A stretch of DNA of 64,000 bases from Enterococcus ureasiticus (GCF_001730285.1 NZ_MIJZ01000014.1:186001-250000), one strand, 5' to 3'; shown: positions 36,891 through 46,371, counted from the stretch's first letter. A program made the numbers and translations. Notes: a model not told the origin generated them from the sequence alone.

Positions 36891-39459
36891 CTTCTACTGT
36901 AATTAAATATAGTACAATGATCAAAATGAACCAGCCCCAATAATTAGCTGGAAGTTTCACAAAGTCGAAAACCTCCCGAATTGGTGTCAAGACAATCAAT
37001 AATCCTAAAGCGACTGCTCCTAAACTGGAAAGAATTACAGCTGGTGATGCAATACTTTGAATAAATGGTATTTTTCTAGTCCGAACCATTTGAACAACTA
37101 AGGTTTGACTAACTAAGCCAACTACAAACCAACCTGTTTGGAACAAATGTTGACTGCCGATCGTGTTAGCGCTGAAGACAAACCACATCACGAGATAGGT
37201 CATAATATCAAAGATACTACTTACCGGTCCAATGCATAAGGTAAATTTCATCAGGCCATTTGTTTCCCAACGAACAGGTTTTAATAAATCTTCTTCATCC
37301 ACATTATCCCAAGGAATGGCCAATTGCGCGATATCATAAATTAAGTTTTGGATCAATAATTGAATCGAAAGCATTGGTAGAAATGGTAAAAAAGCACTTG
37401 CGATCAGTATTGAGAAAACATTCCCAAAGTTAGAACTGATCGTGATTTTAATGTACTTCATCATATTACTAAAAACTTTTCGACCTTCGATCACACCATC
37501 TTCTAGAACATTCAAGCTTTTTTCTAGTAAAATGATTGAGCTGGCATCTTTTGTAATATCGGCCGCTGTATCAACGGAAATTCCAACATCTGCTTTACGA
37601 AGTGCTGGTGCATCATTGATTCCATCTCCCATGAAACCAACTGTGTGACCATTACCTTGCAGTGTTTCAATGATTCGAGACTTTTGCATCGGATTCAATT
37701 TAGCAAATAAATTGGTTTTTTCGACTTCTTCTTTCATTTGTTCATCAGACATATTATCGATATCAGATCCAAGTACAACATGTGACACTTCTATTCCTAC
37801 ATCACTACAAACTTTTTTAGCAACAATATCATTATCACCTGTTAAAACTTTTACATTAACACCATGTTGATGTAACGACTTGATTGCAGTAATTGCTGAT
37901 TTTTTTGCTGGATCCAAAAAGCCCATAAAACCGATCAGTGTCATTCCTTGTTCATCTTCTACACTATAAATGGCTTCGCTGTGAACATCTTTTTTAACGG
38001 CAACTGCTAAAGCTCGCATACCTTGTTCATTCATCCGAATATTGACTTCGCGCATTCTTTTTTGCAACTCGGGTGTTAACGGTACGATTTCGCCATTGAT
38101 TTCAGCATGTGTACAAACAGCTTCCATCTCTTCAACAGCACCTTTAGTGATCATAAATTGATGACCATCTGCATTGACGACCACAGTTAAACGACGACGG
38201 GAAAAGTCAAACGGAATTTCATCTAATTTTGTCACCGAATGATATGGACTTTGATTGTTATTTTCTTCATAAAAATTGATTACCGCTATATCCATCAGAT
38301 TTTTCCAGCCGGTTTGATAATGAGAATTCAAAAAAGCCATATCTAGAACTTGATTATTGACTTCACCTAATGGATCCAGATGTTGTACTAAAACGACTCT
38401 ATCTTCTGTAATCGTTCCTGTTTTATCTGTACACAGAATATCCATACTACCTAAATTCTGAATAGAAGGTAATTCTTTTACGATCACCTTATGTTTGGAT
38501 AAACTTAACGCACCTTTTGCTAAGTTACTGGTTACGATCATCGGAAGCATTTCAGGCGTTAAACCAACTGCCACAGCAATCGCAAAGAAAAACGCTTCGC
38601 CCCATTCACCTTTCGTGATACCATTGATCAAAAATACGATTGGAAACAAAATCATAACCATTCTTAGTAGAAATTTACTGACTTTCGTCAAACCAATATC
38701 AAAAGAGGTTTTTCCACGTTGGGTTGTCGCATTTTTGGCAATATCCCCGAAGAACGTATTTTGTCCAGTCTTCAAGATAATCGCTTTTCCTTGCCCACTC
38801 AATACGTCGGTTCCCATAAAAATCAAATCCTGCATATCTAAAGCAGAAACAGATTCAGAATTTTTATCAATTCCTGCTTCAACAAATTTTTCTACCGGCA
38901 TTGATTCACCCGTCAAAGAAGATTGATTGATAAATAGATCCTTTGTCCAAATCAGCACGGCATCTGCTGGAATCATATCTCCTGTCGCAAGTGTTACAAT
39001 GTCTCCTGGGACAACTTCGTCCATTGGAATTTCTTTCGTTTGGCCGGAACGCGTTACAGCTGTTGTATTTTCGATGAGTTCTTTTAGATTTAAACTTGCT
39101 TTTTGGGAACGATACTCTTGAATAAAGGCAATAATAACACTAGCTAAAATCATGATTCCCATTACAAGTGCTGCTTCAAAATCTTTTGTTGCAGCTGAAA
39201 CGACCATCAATAAAGCCAATACATAAACAAATGGATCTTTAAATGCTTCTAAAAACATAATAATTGCTGGTGTTGGTTTTTGTGCGGACACTTCATTTGG
39301 TCCATACTCTTCTAAACGATTTTTGGCATCTTCTTCGGATAGCCCCTTTTCTGAGGTACGAAGTTCCATCATCAATTCACGTTCAGATAGCATTGCTAAT
39401 TTTCTTAATTCTTGGTCTTTTGTTGTTTTCTTGATATCTGCTATTTTTTTGTTCATCAT
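36847..39459 (-). CDS. mgtA: Magnesium-translocating P-type ATPase
   Basis: This P3B-type ATPase imports Mg2+. The 870-residue protein has an N-terminal cytosolic extension, ten predicted membrane helices, the phosphorylation motif CTDKTGTITED, the actuator SLTGESMPVEK, the nucleotide-domain KGAVEEME and the hinge GDGINDAPALRKADVG. The ATG at 39459 follows AAGGAGG with 8-nt spacing; the ATG at 39483 is upstream of that site. Expression is controlled by an M-box riboswitch about 700-890 nt upstream, and the leader carries a tandem-repeat array. Confidence 0.95.
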   Translation of the reverse strand: MMNKKIADIKKTTKDQELRKLAMLSERELMMELRTSEKGLSEEDAKNRLEEYGPNEVSAQKPTPAIIMFLEAFKDPFVYVLALLMVVSAATKDFEAALVMGIMILASVIIAFIQEYRSQKASLNLKELIENTTAVTRSGQTKEIPMDEVVPGDIVTLATGDMIPADAVLIWTKDLFINQSSLTGESMPVEKFVEAGIDKNSESVSALDMQDLIFMGTDVLSGQGKAIILKTGQNTFFGDIAKNATTQRGKTSFDIGLTKVSKFLLRMVMILFPIVFLINGITKGEWGEAFFFAIAVAVGLTPEMLPMIVTSNLAKGALSLSKHKVIVKELPSIQNLGSMDILCTDKTGTITEDRVVLVQHLDPLGEVNNQVLDMAFLNSHYQTGWKNLMDIAVINFYEENNNQSPYHSVTKLDEIPFDFSRRRLTVVVNADGHQFMITKGAVEEMEAVCTHAEINGEIVPLTPELQKRMREVNIRMNEQGMRALAVAVKKDVHSEAIYSVEDEQGMTLIGFMGFLDPAKKSAITAIKSLHQHGVNVKVLTGDNDIVAKKVCSDVGIEVSHVVLGSDIDNMSDEQMKEEVEKTNLFAKLNPMQKSRIIETLQGNGHTVGFMGDGINDAPALRKADVGISVDTAADITKDASSIILLEKSLNVLEDGVIEGRKVFSNMMKYIKITISSNFGNVFSILIASAFLPFLPMLSIQLLIQNLIYDIAQLAIPWDNVDEEDLLKPVRWETNGLMKFTLCIGPVSSIFDIMTYLVMWFVFSANTIGSQHLFQTGWFVVGLVSQTLVVQMVRTRKIPFIQSIASPAVILSSLGAVALGLLIVLTPIREVFDFVKLPANYWGWFILIIVLYLITVEVAKRLYIHITKEWI

Positions 39460-39514
39460 TATCTTTTCCTCCTTTTTCTTCATCCAATATAGAAGAGGAA
39501 AGAATTATTATTTC

Positions 39515-39622
39515 AATTCCATCGTTTCTAAGATGAAGGGGACATTTAGTTTATTGCTCGACTGACTGGGGTCTTCCATGTAGCTCTTCCTCTCTTTTGA
39601 TCATTTTGGAACGATGGATTTT
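39515..39622 (-). promoter_or_regulatory. Long-range stem in the mgtA leader
   Basis: CCATCGTT and AACGATGG (about 39611-39618 and 39521-39528, read as complementary arms) can close a roughly 100-nt domain just before the mgtA ribosome-binding site. Its middle is rich in purines and contains GAAGAGCTACATGG. Role unknown. Confidence 0.4.
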
Positions 39623-39645
39623 TTTAATTGTTTGGTTAGCATTTT

Positions 39646-40132
39646 GCTATCTGGATTTTATTTTCTTCCTGGCTGTTTGTTTTTTTTTGCGGAACTTCGC
39701 TCCCTTTGGTCGCCAAGTACTGTTCATCATCAGCTCTGGCAAAGACAGTTGTTTCTTCATGTCTTAGAGATCTTGATATCTGGCGTTTATTTTCTTCCTG
39801 GCTGTTTGTTTTTTTTGCGGAACTTCGCTCCCTTTGGTCGCCAAGTACTGTTCATCATCAGCTCTGGCGAAGCCAGTTGTTTCTTCATGTTTTAGAGCTC
39901 TTGATATCTGGCGTTTATTTTCTTCCTGGCTGTTTGTTTTTTTTGCGGAACTTCGCTCCCTTTGGTCGCCAAGTACTGTTCATCATCAGCTCTGGCGAAG
40001 CCAGTTGTTTCTTCATGTTTTAGAGCTCTTGATATCTGGCGTTTATTTTCTTCCTGGCTGTTTGTTTTTTTTGCGGAACTTCGCTCCCTTTGGTCGCCAA
40101 GTACTGTTCATCATCAGCTCTGGCGAAGCCAG
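39646..40132. repeat. 128-bp tandem repeat, about four units, in the mgtA leader
   Basis: The sequence TTCTTCCTGGCTGTTTG starts units at 39663, 39792, 39920 and 40048 (periods 129, 128, 128). Units 2 and 3 are identical; unit 1 has an extra T and several substitutions; the last ends at CAGTCGC. Each unit contains small hairpins (CTGGC-TTC-GCCAG and CTTGG-CGA-CCAAG on the sense strand). Frames read through it on the plus strand are repeat artefacts, not genes. Confidence 0.95.
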
Positions 40133-40147
40133 TCGCTGTGATTCACA

Positions 40148-40180
40148 GCAAAAACGCACACTCAACAATAGAGTGTGCGT
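40148..40180 (-). terminator. Riboswitch-controlled terminator of the mgtA leader
   Basis: ACGCACACTC/GAGTGTGCGT, a perfect 10-bp stem with a 7-nt loop, is followed on the minus strand by GCGTTTTTGC. Its upstream arm and loop overlap a segment (40161-40173) complementary to the 3' end of the M-box. Confidence 0.9.
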
Positions 40181-40199
40181 GAAATAGCAACTTAAATAA

Positions 40200-40370
40200 A
40201 AGTTTCTCTATCGTTGAGCTTTAGCACTATAGGGCGTAGATAATTTCTTATCAGCTACGTTATGAATGACCTTAACGATCATTCCTGTTCAACCAACTAA
40301 GAGTCTCTCGATTCTTTCGCGGCAGCAGCATGTGTCCAAATAGGAGCCTCACCTAACAATTATTCAGTTC
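40200..40370 (-). promoter_or_regulatory. mgtA: M-box (ykoK-type) Mg2+ riboswitch
   Basis: The sense strand carries the hallmark GTTAGGTGAGGCTCCTAT (from 40357), GACACATGCTGCTGCC, and the 3' part ACGCCCTATAGTGCTAAAGC. CTCAACGATAGAG (40218-40206) can pair either inside the aptamer or with CTCTATTGTTGAG (40173-40161) of the terminator, with 12 Watson-Crick pairs and one G-U. High Mg2+ should free the terminator and lower Mg2+ should permit readthrough to mgtA. Confidence 0.93.
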
Positions 40371-40383
40371 TTAATCCATAATC

Positions 40384-40412
40384 ATCATAATTCATATTTT
40401 TACAATTGTCAA
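40384..40412 (-). promoter_or_regulatory. mgtA promoter
   Basis: On the minus strand TTGACA (40412-40407), 17 nt, TATGAT (40389-40384), a few bases before the M-box. Confidence 0.8.
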
Positions 40413-40448
40413 AAGATAAAGAAATAAACAAAAAATAATCATTTTTAG

Positions 40449-40811
40449 TTACACTGATTGACCTAAATCGGCTATTCCTTGATGAATTTCTGCTCTTGAA
40501 AAGTTTGCCTCTTTTAATTCTTCGTCCGATAAATTGTTCACCCTATCATAAAACCAATTACCCAAGTCGAAAAACTGTTCGTCTGTCATTTTTTTAGATT
40601 CTGAAAATAGTATATTTTCAGCCTGATTTACTTTCAATGTCAAAATCAGTTCTGAAAGATAGCTTTGGATTGGAACAGAATAGTTTTCTCCAGTCCCTTC
40701 ATCTGTCACCTGAATCATTGGCATGACTTGGACTTCTGACGCTTTTTTAAAAGGGTTAAACACAGCGGCTTTCACTTGCCTCATAAACCAATCTTTTTCA
40801 TATTCCATCAT
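40449..40811 (-). CDS. Small soluble protein, possibly DUF6483 family
   Basis: The 120-residue protein is acidic and helical, with no signal or membrane segment. It begins EYEKDWFMRQVKAA and has a middle helix SYLSELILTLKVNQAENILF and a C-terminal helical stretch LSDEELKEANFSRAEIHQGI. The pattern resembles DUF6483, whose function is unknown. AAAGGAG precedes the ATG by 11 nt, slightly long. It lies just upstream of the mgtA promoter, transcribed the same way. Confidence 0.65.
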   Translation of the reverse strand: MMEYEKDWFMRQVKAAVFNPFKKASEVQVMPMIQVTDEGTGENYSVPIQSYLSELILTLKVNQAENILFSESKKMTDEQFFDLGNWFYDRVNNLSDEELKEANFSRAEIHQGIADLGQSV

Positions 40812-40935
40812 TGTTATTCCACTCCTTTTTTAATAGTGCTTAAATAACTAAACAGACTTTTACTCATCGTTTTCTAATCTTCTATTTAAGTTTACCATTA
40901 AAAATAGGAATTGCTAGGGGAAATTTCAATAATAA

Positions 40936-40972
40936 ATAAAAACTGAAACACACATTTTGCGGTTTCAGTTTC
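40936..40972 (-). terminator. Terminator after the DUF1398 gene
   Basis: AAACTGAAAC/GTTTCAGTTT, a 10-bp stem, is followed on the minus strand by TTTTTATTT. Confidence 0.8.
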
Positions 40973-41022
40973 TTGATAGATCTATGAAATTACCTTCACG
41001 ACAAATATTTAGATAGTTTAAA

Positions 41023-41415
41023 TTAAACTTCTGGAATTGGTTCACTTAACAGAATTTCTCCACTTTGCCCAAAATAATCCACCTGCATAGCCAATAAATC
41101 TGTCCGCCAATAGGCTACTCCTGCAGCTCCAGCAAGCTCTGTGAATTCTTCAAAAGTAATGTCACCCGCTTGCGCTTTTAAAACTGCTTTTTTTATTGCT
41201 GTCGAAGATTCTTTCATATCAACATTTTTAGGTGTGCCATTCAGTCGGATTTCAATGTATGATGCTTCATCATAGTAGCGATACATACCTGCACCTACTA
41301 AATAATCATATTTTTTAACGCCAATCTTTTTAAAATCGCGGATCAACTCGGAAAATTCGCCTGCATTTTTTTCATTATTCACAATTTCTTCAATTGCTTT
41401 TAAATTGAGACTCAT
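41023..41415 (-). CDS. DUF1398 (YbcV-like) protein
   Basis: The 130-residue protein matches DUF1398: GVKKYDYLVGAGMYRYYD, a central KNVDMKESSTAIKKAVLKAQ and AGVAYWRTDLLAMQVDYFG. Function is unknown. The ATG at 41415 is preferred (AGGGGAG upstream); a GTG at 41424 lies in that site. It is monocistronic. Confidence 0.8.
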   Translation of the reverse strand: MSLNLKAIEEIVNNEKNAGEFSELIRDFKKIGVKKYDYLVGAGMYRYYDEASYIEIRLNGTPKNVDMKESSTAIKKAVLKAQAGDITFEEFTELAGAAGVAYWRTDLLAMQVDYFGQSGEILLSEPIPEV

Positions 41416-41526
41416 TAGTTTCACTCCCCTTAATCGTATAAAAATAGATCTAAGTCAAAACTTATCAAGCTTTGACCCAGATCTTGGTCAGTCAAAATTA
41501 TAGTGATATTTCAACAAAATGATTGA

Positions 41527-42459
41527 TTATTTAACTTCTTCAGCTTCTGCCATATCTTCAATATATTTGTAGACTTGTTGTCCAGCAATTCCGCCCTCGC
41601 CAACAGCTGTTGTGATTTGACGTAATGTTTTTTCACGAACATCCCCAATTGCAAACACACCGGGCATACTTGTTTTCATATCTTGATCCGTTTCGATCCA
41701 GCCTTCAGCATTCGTCAAGCCAGCTTTTTTGAACGGTTCTGTTAGCGGATCAAGTCCAACGTAGATAAAGACACCATCAGCTGGAATCTCTTTCACTTCA
41801 TCAGTCAAGATATTTCTTAATTGCCCACCAGTTACAACCTTATCATTTCCAACGATTTCTTCTAAGACAGTATTCCACTCAAAAGAAATTTTTTCATTGG
41901 CAAACGCACGATCTTGAATGATTTTTTGCGCACGTAACTCATCACGACGATGCACGATCACAACTTCTGAAGCAAATTGTGTTAGGTAAATCGCTTCTTC
42001 AACGGCTGAATCGCCGCCACCAATCACTAAAAGTTTTTTGTTACGGAAAAAGGCACCATCACAAACTGCACAATAAGACACACCACGGCCTGCAAATTCT
42101 TCTTCCCCTTTCACACCTAATTTACGGTGTTCACAACCTGTTGCTATGATCACTGTTTTGGCTTGATAGGTTTTATCATCACAAATGACCTCTTTATAAG
42201 CACCTTGATCTTTGATATCCATCACAATACCATAGGCATTTTCAGTACCAAATTTTTCAACGTTTTCGTACATTTTATAAGCTAACTCAGGTCCCATGAT
42301 CGAATCAAAACCTGGATAGTTTTCTACTTCAGCTGTATTATTCATTTGTCCGCCTGGCGCACCGCGTTCGATCATCAATACTGAAAGATTAGAACGTGAC
42401 GCATATAGCGCTGCAGTCATTCCAGCAGGCCCTGCTCCAATAATAATTACATCATACAT
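41527..42459 (-). CDS. trxB: Thioredoxin reductase
   Basis: TrxB reduces thioredoxin with NADPH through FAD. The 310-residue protein has the FAD motif IIGAGPAGMTAALYASRS, APGGQMNNTAEVENYPGF, the redox pair CAVC (in YCAVCDGAFF), the NADPH motif VIGGGDSAVEEA and VFAIGDVREK. The ATG at 42459 follows GGAGGG; an ATG 33 nt upstream has no such site. Confidence 0.96.
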   Translation of the reverse strand: MYDVIIIGAGPAGMTAALYASRSNLSVLMIERGAPGGQMNNTAEVENYPGFDSIMGPELAYKMYENVEKFGTENAYGIVMDIKDQGAYKEVICDDKTYQAKTVIIATGCEHRKLGVKGEEEFAGRGVSYCAVCDGAFFRNKKLLVIGGGDSAVEEAIYLTQFASEVVIVHRRDELRAQKIIQDRAFANEKISFEWNTVLEEIVGNDKVVTGGQLRNILTDEVKEIPADGVFIYVGLDPLTEPFKKAGLTNAEGWIETDQDMKTSMPGVFAIGDVREKTLRQITTAVGEGGIAGQQVYKYIEDMAEAEEVK

Positions 42460-42644
42460 AAGTTTTTCACCCTCCGAATTTTTCAAGTACATTTACTTTA
42501 CAACTTAACGAATTGATTGTCTATCTTTCTGCCCAGTGATAGTATCTGCTCAAAACAAATTTATTTTGAGTCATTTATTTCCGTTTCCCATTATATCATG
42601 CTTTTTTCTCGATAGCATCTCTTTTATACTTACTTTTAATAAGA

Positions 42645-42684
42645 AAAAAACGTGGAGCAAAACTAATTATAGTTTTGCTCCACG
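42645..42684 (-). terminator. Terminator after the ABC exporter operon
   Basis: CGTGGAGCAAAACT pairs with AGTTTTGCTCCACG around a 6-nt loop, followed on the minus strand by GTTTTTTTCTT. Confidence 0.92.
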
Positions 42685-42739
42685 CTATGAATCTGAATAA
42701 ATATCGAGAAAAAAGTAGCTCCTGCCTCAGTCTCTCCTT

Positions 42740-44524
42740 TTACCCTTCACTATTTTGCAGTTTATACATATCTGCATACAAACCCTTTTGAGCTAATAAA
42801 TGGTCATGATTGCCTCGTTCAACGATTCGGCCTTTATCCAATACTAAAATCAGATCCGCATCACGAATGGTAGATAGACGGTGAGCAATCGCAATGGTTG
42901 TTCTACCTTGACGCATATTTGCTAAACCTTCTTGAATCAAGCCTTCTGTTTCCGTATCGATATTCGCTGTTGCTTCATCCAGCACAAGGATTTTTGGATC
43001 CGTTACAATCGTTCTAGCAAATGAAATCAGCTGACGCTGGCCGCTTGAATAACTGGCTCCTCGTTCGATGACTTTTGCATGGTATTTTTTTGGCAAGGTT
43101 TCTATAAATTTATCAGCCTGAACAAATTCCGCTGCGGCTTTGATTTGCTCATCTGTGATTTCTGGATTCAACATCCGAATATTCCCAGCAATATCACCAT
43201 AAAACATAAACGCATCTTGTAAAACTAACCCTAATTTTTTCCTTAATTCTGGCAATGGATACTCACGAATATCACGATCATCGATCAAAATTTCACCTTC
43301 ATAAAATTCGTAAAAACGCATCAAGACATTAATGATCGAGCTCTTACCACTACCAGTATGCCCAATCAATGCGACAGTTTCACCAGGATTGGCAATAAAG
43401 CTGATATTATTCAAGACATTATTCTCTCCATCATAAGAAAAACTAACATTACGAAATTCAATTTTCCCACGAATAATTTCTGCATTGGCTCCAACTTTTT
43501 GCTGCGGTGTCAATTCTTCGTTATCAAAGATTTTCAAAATGCGGCTACCAGCAACCATGCCATCTGTAAAGACGCTTAGAAAGTCCATCATTTGCGTCAT
43601 TGGATTAAAAAACGCCTGGACATACGTCACAAAAGCATAAATCATTCCAGCTTCAACAGGAGAATGTAAAGCATCATACCCAAATAAAGCCAAGGTCAAG
43701 CCAATCGCTAGTGTATAAAGGAAATTAATGATTGGTCCTAATAACAATGAATTGGTCTTAATCATTAAAAAACGTGTCCGTAAATAGTCATTATTCGTTT
43801 CTTCAAATTCTTTTTCTAAACGATGTTCTTGCCTAAACTGCTGAATGATTTGCATACCTGAAATGTATTCATTTAGCTTTGTGTTCAGCTGACTTAGTTT
43901 TTCACGCATACTTCTATAGATTCTAGAACTGAATTTTTGATAGTACCAAATCACGATCAGCAAAATAGGTAAGAAAATCAAATTATACAACGCAATTTTC
44001 CCACTGATTTGAAACATCGCAATAAAGGAAGAAACCACGGCAAAAATACCTGTTAAAACCATCAAAAAGACATACCAGAATTCAAATAAGGTTTCCGTAT
44101 CGTTTGTTACACGAGAAACGATCGAGCCGGCTGGTGTTTGATCAAAATAACGCATACCTAATGTTTGCAGTTTTTCAAACAACTTCACGCGAATATATTG
44201 ATAGGTTTTCAGTGAAGCAGTCGAATATAAAAACCATTGGAAAAACCAGACGACACTTTTAACGATCACGCCGAAGAGATACAACCCAGCAAAAAAGAGA
44301 ATGACTTGATTGGTAGCCGTTTTCGTTGTTAAATAATCATCCATAAAGGTTTGAATGATCCTTGGTAAAAGAATATTGATAATTGACAGGATCAGAGCGA
44401 ACAAAATTGCTGTTAAAAAAGTACGGCGAAATGGTCGTGCAAATTTCAGCAATCGTTTAACGATCGAAACTTGTTCTTTTAACGGAACTGATTTTGTCCA
44501 TTCTGATTCATATTTTTCTTCCAT
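42740..44524 (-). CDS. ABC exporter half-transporter, subunit with catalytic glutamate
   Basis: The 594-residue protein joins six membrane helices (about 35-330) to an ATPase domain (about 355-590). Walker A is GHTGSGKSS, the signature is degenerate (SSGQRQ in place of LSGGQ), Walker B is ILVLDEATANID with the catalytic Glu, and the switch histidine is in IAHRLST. It shares 1 nt with its partner at 44524. The pair resembles heterodimeric multidrug exporters such as EfrAB, EfrCD and LmrCD; the substrate cannot be assigned. Confidence 0.93.
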   Translation of the reverse strand: MEEKYESEWTKSVPLKEQVSIVKRLLKFARPFRRTFLTAILFALILSIINILLPRIIQTFMDDYLTTKTATNQVILFFAGLYLFGVIVKSVVWFFQWFLYSTASLKTYQYIRVKLFEKLQTLGMRYFDQTPAGSIVSRVTNDTETLFEFWYVFLMVLTGIFAVVSSFIAMFQISGKIALYNLIFLPILLIVIWYYQKFSSRIYRSMREKLSQLNTKLNEYISGMQIIQQFRQEHRLEKEFEETNNDYLRTRFLMIKTNSLLLGPIINFLYTLAIGLTLALFGYDALHSPVEAGMIYAFVTYVQAFFNPMTQMMDFLSVFTDGMVAGSRILKIFDNEELTPQQKVGANAEIIRGKIEFRNVSFSYDGENNVLNNISFIANPGETVALIGHTGSGKSSIINVLMRFYEFYEGEILIDDRDIREYPLPELRKKLGLVLQDAFMFYGDIAGNIRMLNPEITDEQIKAAAEFVQADKFIETLPKKYHAKVIERGASYSSGQRQLISFARTIVTDPKILVLDEATANIDTETEGLIQEGLANMRQGRTTIAIAHRLSTIRDADLILVLDKGRIVERGNHDHLLAQKGLYADMYKLQNSEG

Positions 44525-46275
44525 TATGCTTCACTCCCTTCAATCTTAGCTTCTAATTGTTGTTTATCCCACATACGCTTATACCATCCAGCAAGCCTTA
44601 ACAGCTCTTGATGTGTTCCACGTTCAACGATTTTTCCTTCATCTAAAACAATGATTTCTTTTGCATGCATCACACTACTTAATCGATGAGCTGCAATGAT
44701 TGTTGTTTTTTCTTTTCTTGCTTCTTTTAAATTAGAAAGAATTGCTTCTTCCGTTTTCGCATCGACTGCTGATAAAGCGTCGTCTAAAATCAGTAATTCA
44801 GGATCGACGATCAACGCTCTAGCAATTGAAATCCGTTGTTTTTGACCACCTGATAAAGAAACGCCGCGTTCGCCAACCAACGTCTCATAGCCTTTAGGAA
44901 ACGCTTTGATTTCATTATTGATAAACGCCATTTCAGCTGCTTGTTCTACTTCTGCTTCGGTAAAATCAGGATTAGCAAAACGAATATTATCCCGTACTGT
45001 CATTGAAAATAGAAAATGATCTTGAGGTACATAGCCCATCGAATTCATCAACGCATCCAATGAATAGTCTTTGATATCATGACCACCAAACGTTACGCGG
45101 CCTTGATAATGATCATATTCACGCATCAATAATTTTAAAATCGTCGTTTTCCCAGCTCCAGTTTTCCCAACGATTCCTAGCGTTTCTCCTACACCAACTG
45201 TAAATTTGATTTGTTCCAAGGTTGCATTATCATCTTTTGGATAGGTGAACTGAGCAATTTCCATCGATAACCGACCTTTAGCAGGTGTTTGGATTGCATC
45301 TTTTTTCTCAATAATATGTGTCTTTTCATGGAGCAACTCATTCACACGATCATAACTTGCATTGCCTCGCTCCAGTACATTAAACAAACGACCAATTGCA
45401 AACATCGGCCAAACAAGCATCCCTATATAACTTATAAATGAAATCAATTGCCCAATCGTGATCGTGCCTTCCATAATAAAGCGTCCACCCACGATGATGG
45501 TCAGAACATAAGAAATCCCAATAATCAACGTAATAAATGGATCAAATAAAGCATCTAGAAAGTTTACTCGTTTATTTTTAACAATCGCATCATCAATTTT
45601 CTCTGTAAAATCCTGAATATCTTCTTTTTCCTGACCAAATGTTTTGATTACTTTTATACCTGTGATGCTCTCTTGCGTTTTATCATTGATCGTAGAAAAC
45701 GCTGCTTGTGAGTCTCGAAAAGCATCATGCAATTTTGATCCTAGAACTCTTGAGGTCACAGCTAGTAATGGCAAGGGAATCAGCGCGATCAAGGTCAAAC
45801 GCAAATCTACAAACAAAATCATAGCAACAATCGTAGCGCCCCCTGTGATCAATGAATCCGCAAAAGTTAAAATACCCGCTCCTGCAACGTTTTGAATCGC
45901 ATTCAAATCATTTGTTGCATGTGCCATCAAATCTCCTGTTCGATATTTCTGATAAAAATCATTATCCATTTTTGTGAAATGATGGAATAATTGCCGTCTT
46001 AAATCCTTTTCTAGTCTTGCTGCACTTCCCCATATATGCGTCCGCCAAATGTAGCGAAAAATATATTGTGCTAAAGCTGCTGCTAAAAGAATACTGACCC
46101 AAAACAAAATAGGTTTGATCGTCAAATTTTTTGCAGCGATTTTGTCAACAACAATCCCAATAACTTTTGGCGGAACTAATTGTACCAGCGCCACCATAAC
46201 CAATGAAAATACCCCAATGATATAACTTTTTTTCTCTTGTTTGAAAAACCACCCTAATTTTTTAAATATAGACAT
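44524..46275 (-). CDS. ABC exporter half-transporter, subunit with degenerate Walker B
   Basis: The 583-residue protein has six membrane helices and an ATPase domain with Walker A GKTGAGKTT, a perfect LSGGQKQR signature, but Walker B LLILDDALSAVD, in which Asp replaces the catalytic Glu. Paired with the next protein this gives one consensus and one degenerate ATP site, as expected of a heterodimer. ATG 46275 follows GAGGAGA; the ATG at 46281 is too close to it. A 12-codon frame lies just upstream. Confidence 0.93.
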   Translation of the reverse strand: MSIFKKLGWFFKQEKKSYIIGVFSLVMVALVQLVPPKVIGIVVDKIAAKNLTIKPILFWVSILLAAALAQYIFRYIWRTHIWGSAARLEKDLRRQLFHHFTKMDNDFYQKYRTGDLMAHATNDLNAIQNVAGAGILTFADSLITGGATIVAMILFVDLRLTLIALIPLPLLAVTSRVLGSKLHDAFRDSQAAFSTINDKTQESITGIKVIKTFGQEKEDIQDFTEKIDDAIVKNKRVNFLDALFDPFITLIIGISYVLTIIVGGRFIMEGTITIGQLISFISYIGMLVWPMFAIGRLFNVLERGNASYDRVNELLHEKTHIIEKKDAIQTPAKGRLSMEIAQFTYPKDDNATLEQIKFTVGVGETLGIVGKTGAGKTTILKLLMREYDHYQGRVTFGGHDIKDYSLDALMNSMGYVPQDHFLFSMTVRDNIRFANPDFTEAEVEQAAEMAFINNEIKAFPKGYETLVGERGVSLSGGQKQRISIARALIVDPELLILDDALSAVDAKTEEAILSNLKEARKEKTTIIAAHRLSSVMHAKEIIVLDEGKIVERGTHQELLRLAGWYKRMWDKQQLEAKIEGSEA

Positions 46276-46298
46276 GTACATTCTCCTCTTCTAATTAA

Positions 46299-46337
46299 CT
46301 ACTGTGCGCTCACATCTTTCACTTGTTGTTTGCCCAT
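46299..46337 (-). CDS. Possible 12-residue leader peptide of the ABC exporter
   Basis: AAAGGAG is followed 10 nt later by ATG 46337 and a frame of 12 codons (MGKQQVKDVSAQ) ending at 46299, 23 nt before the exporter start. It lies after the terminator of the preceding gene. Translation-dependent attenuation is known for some antibiotic-exporter genes, but no alternative hairpins were identified here. Confidence 0.35.
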   Translation of the reverse strand: MGKQQVKDVSAQ

Positions 46338-46371
46338 TTCAATACAACTCCTTTCATTTATTAAAAAATAA

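Noticed and set aside
39646-40132. Possible CRISPR array
   Set aside because: The units are 128-bp head-to-tail copies with no unique spacers, and there are no cas genes.
39614-40187. Three overlapping plus-strand frames with repeated residues
   Set aside because: They arise because the 128-bp repeat has no stop in some frames, there are no start signals, and they lie antisense to the mgtA leader.
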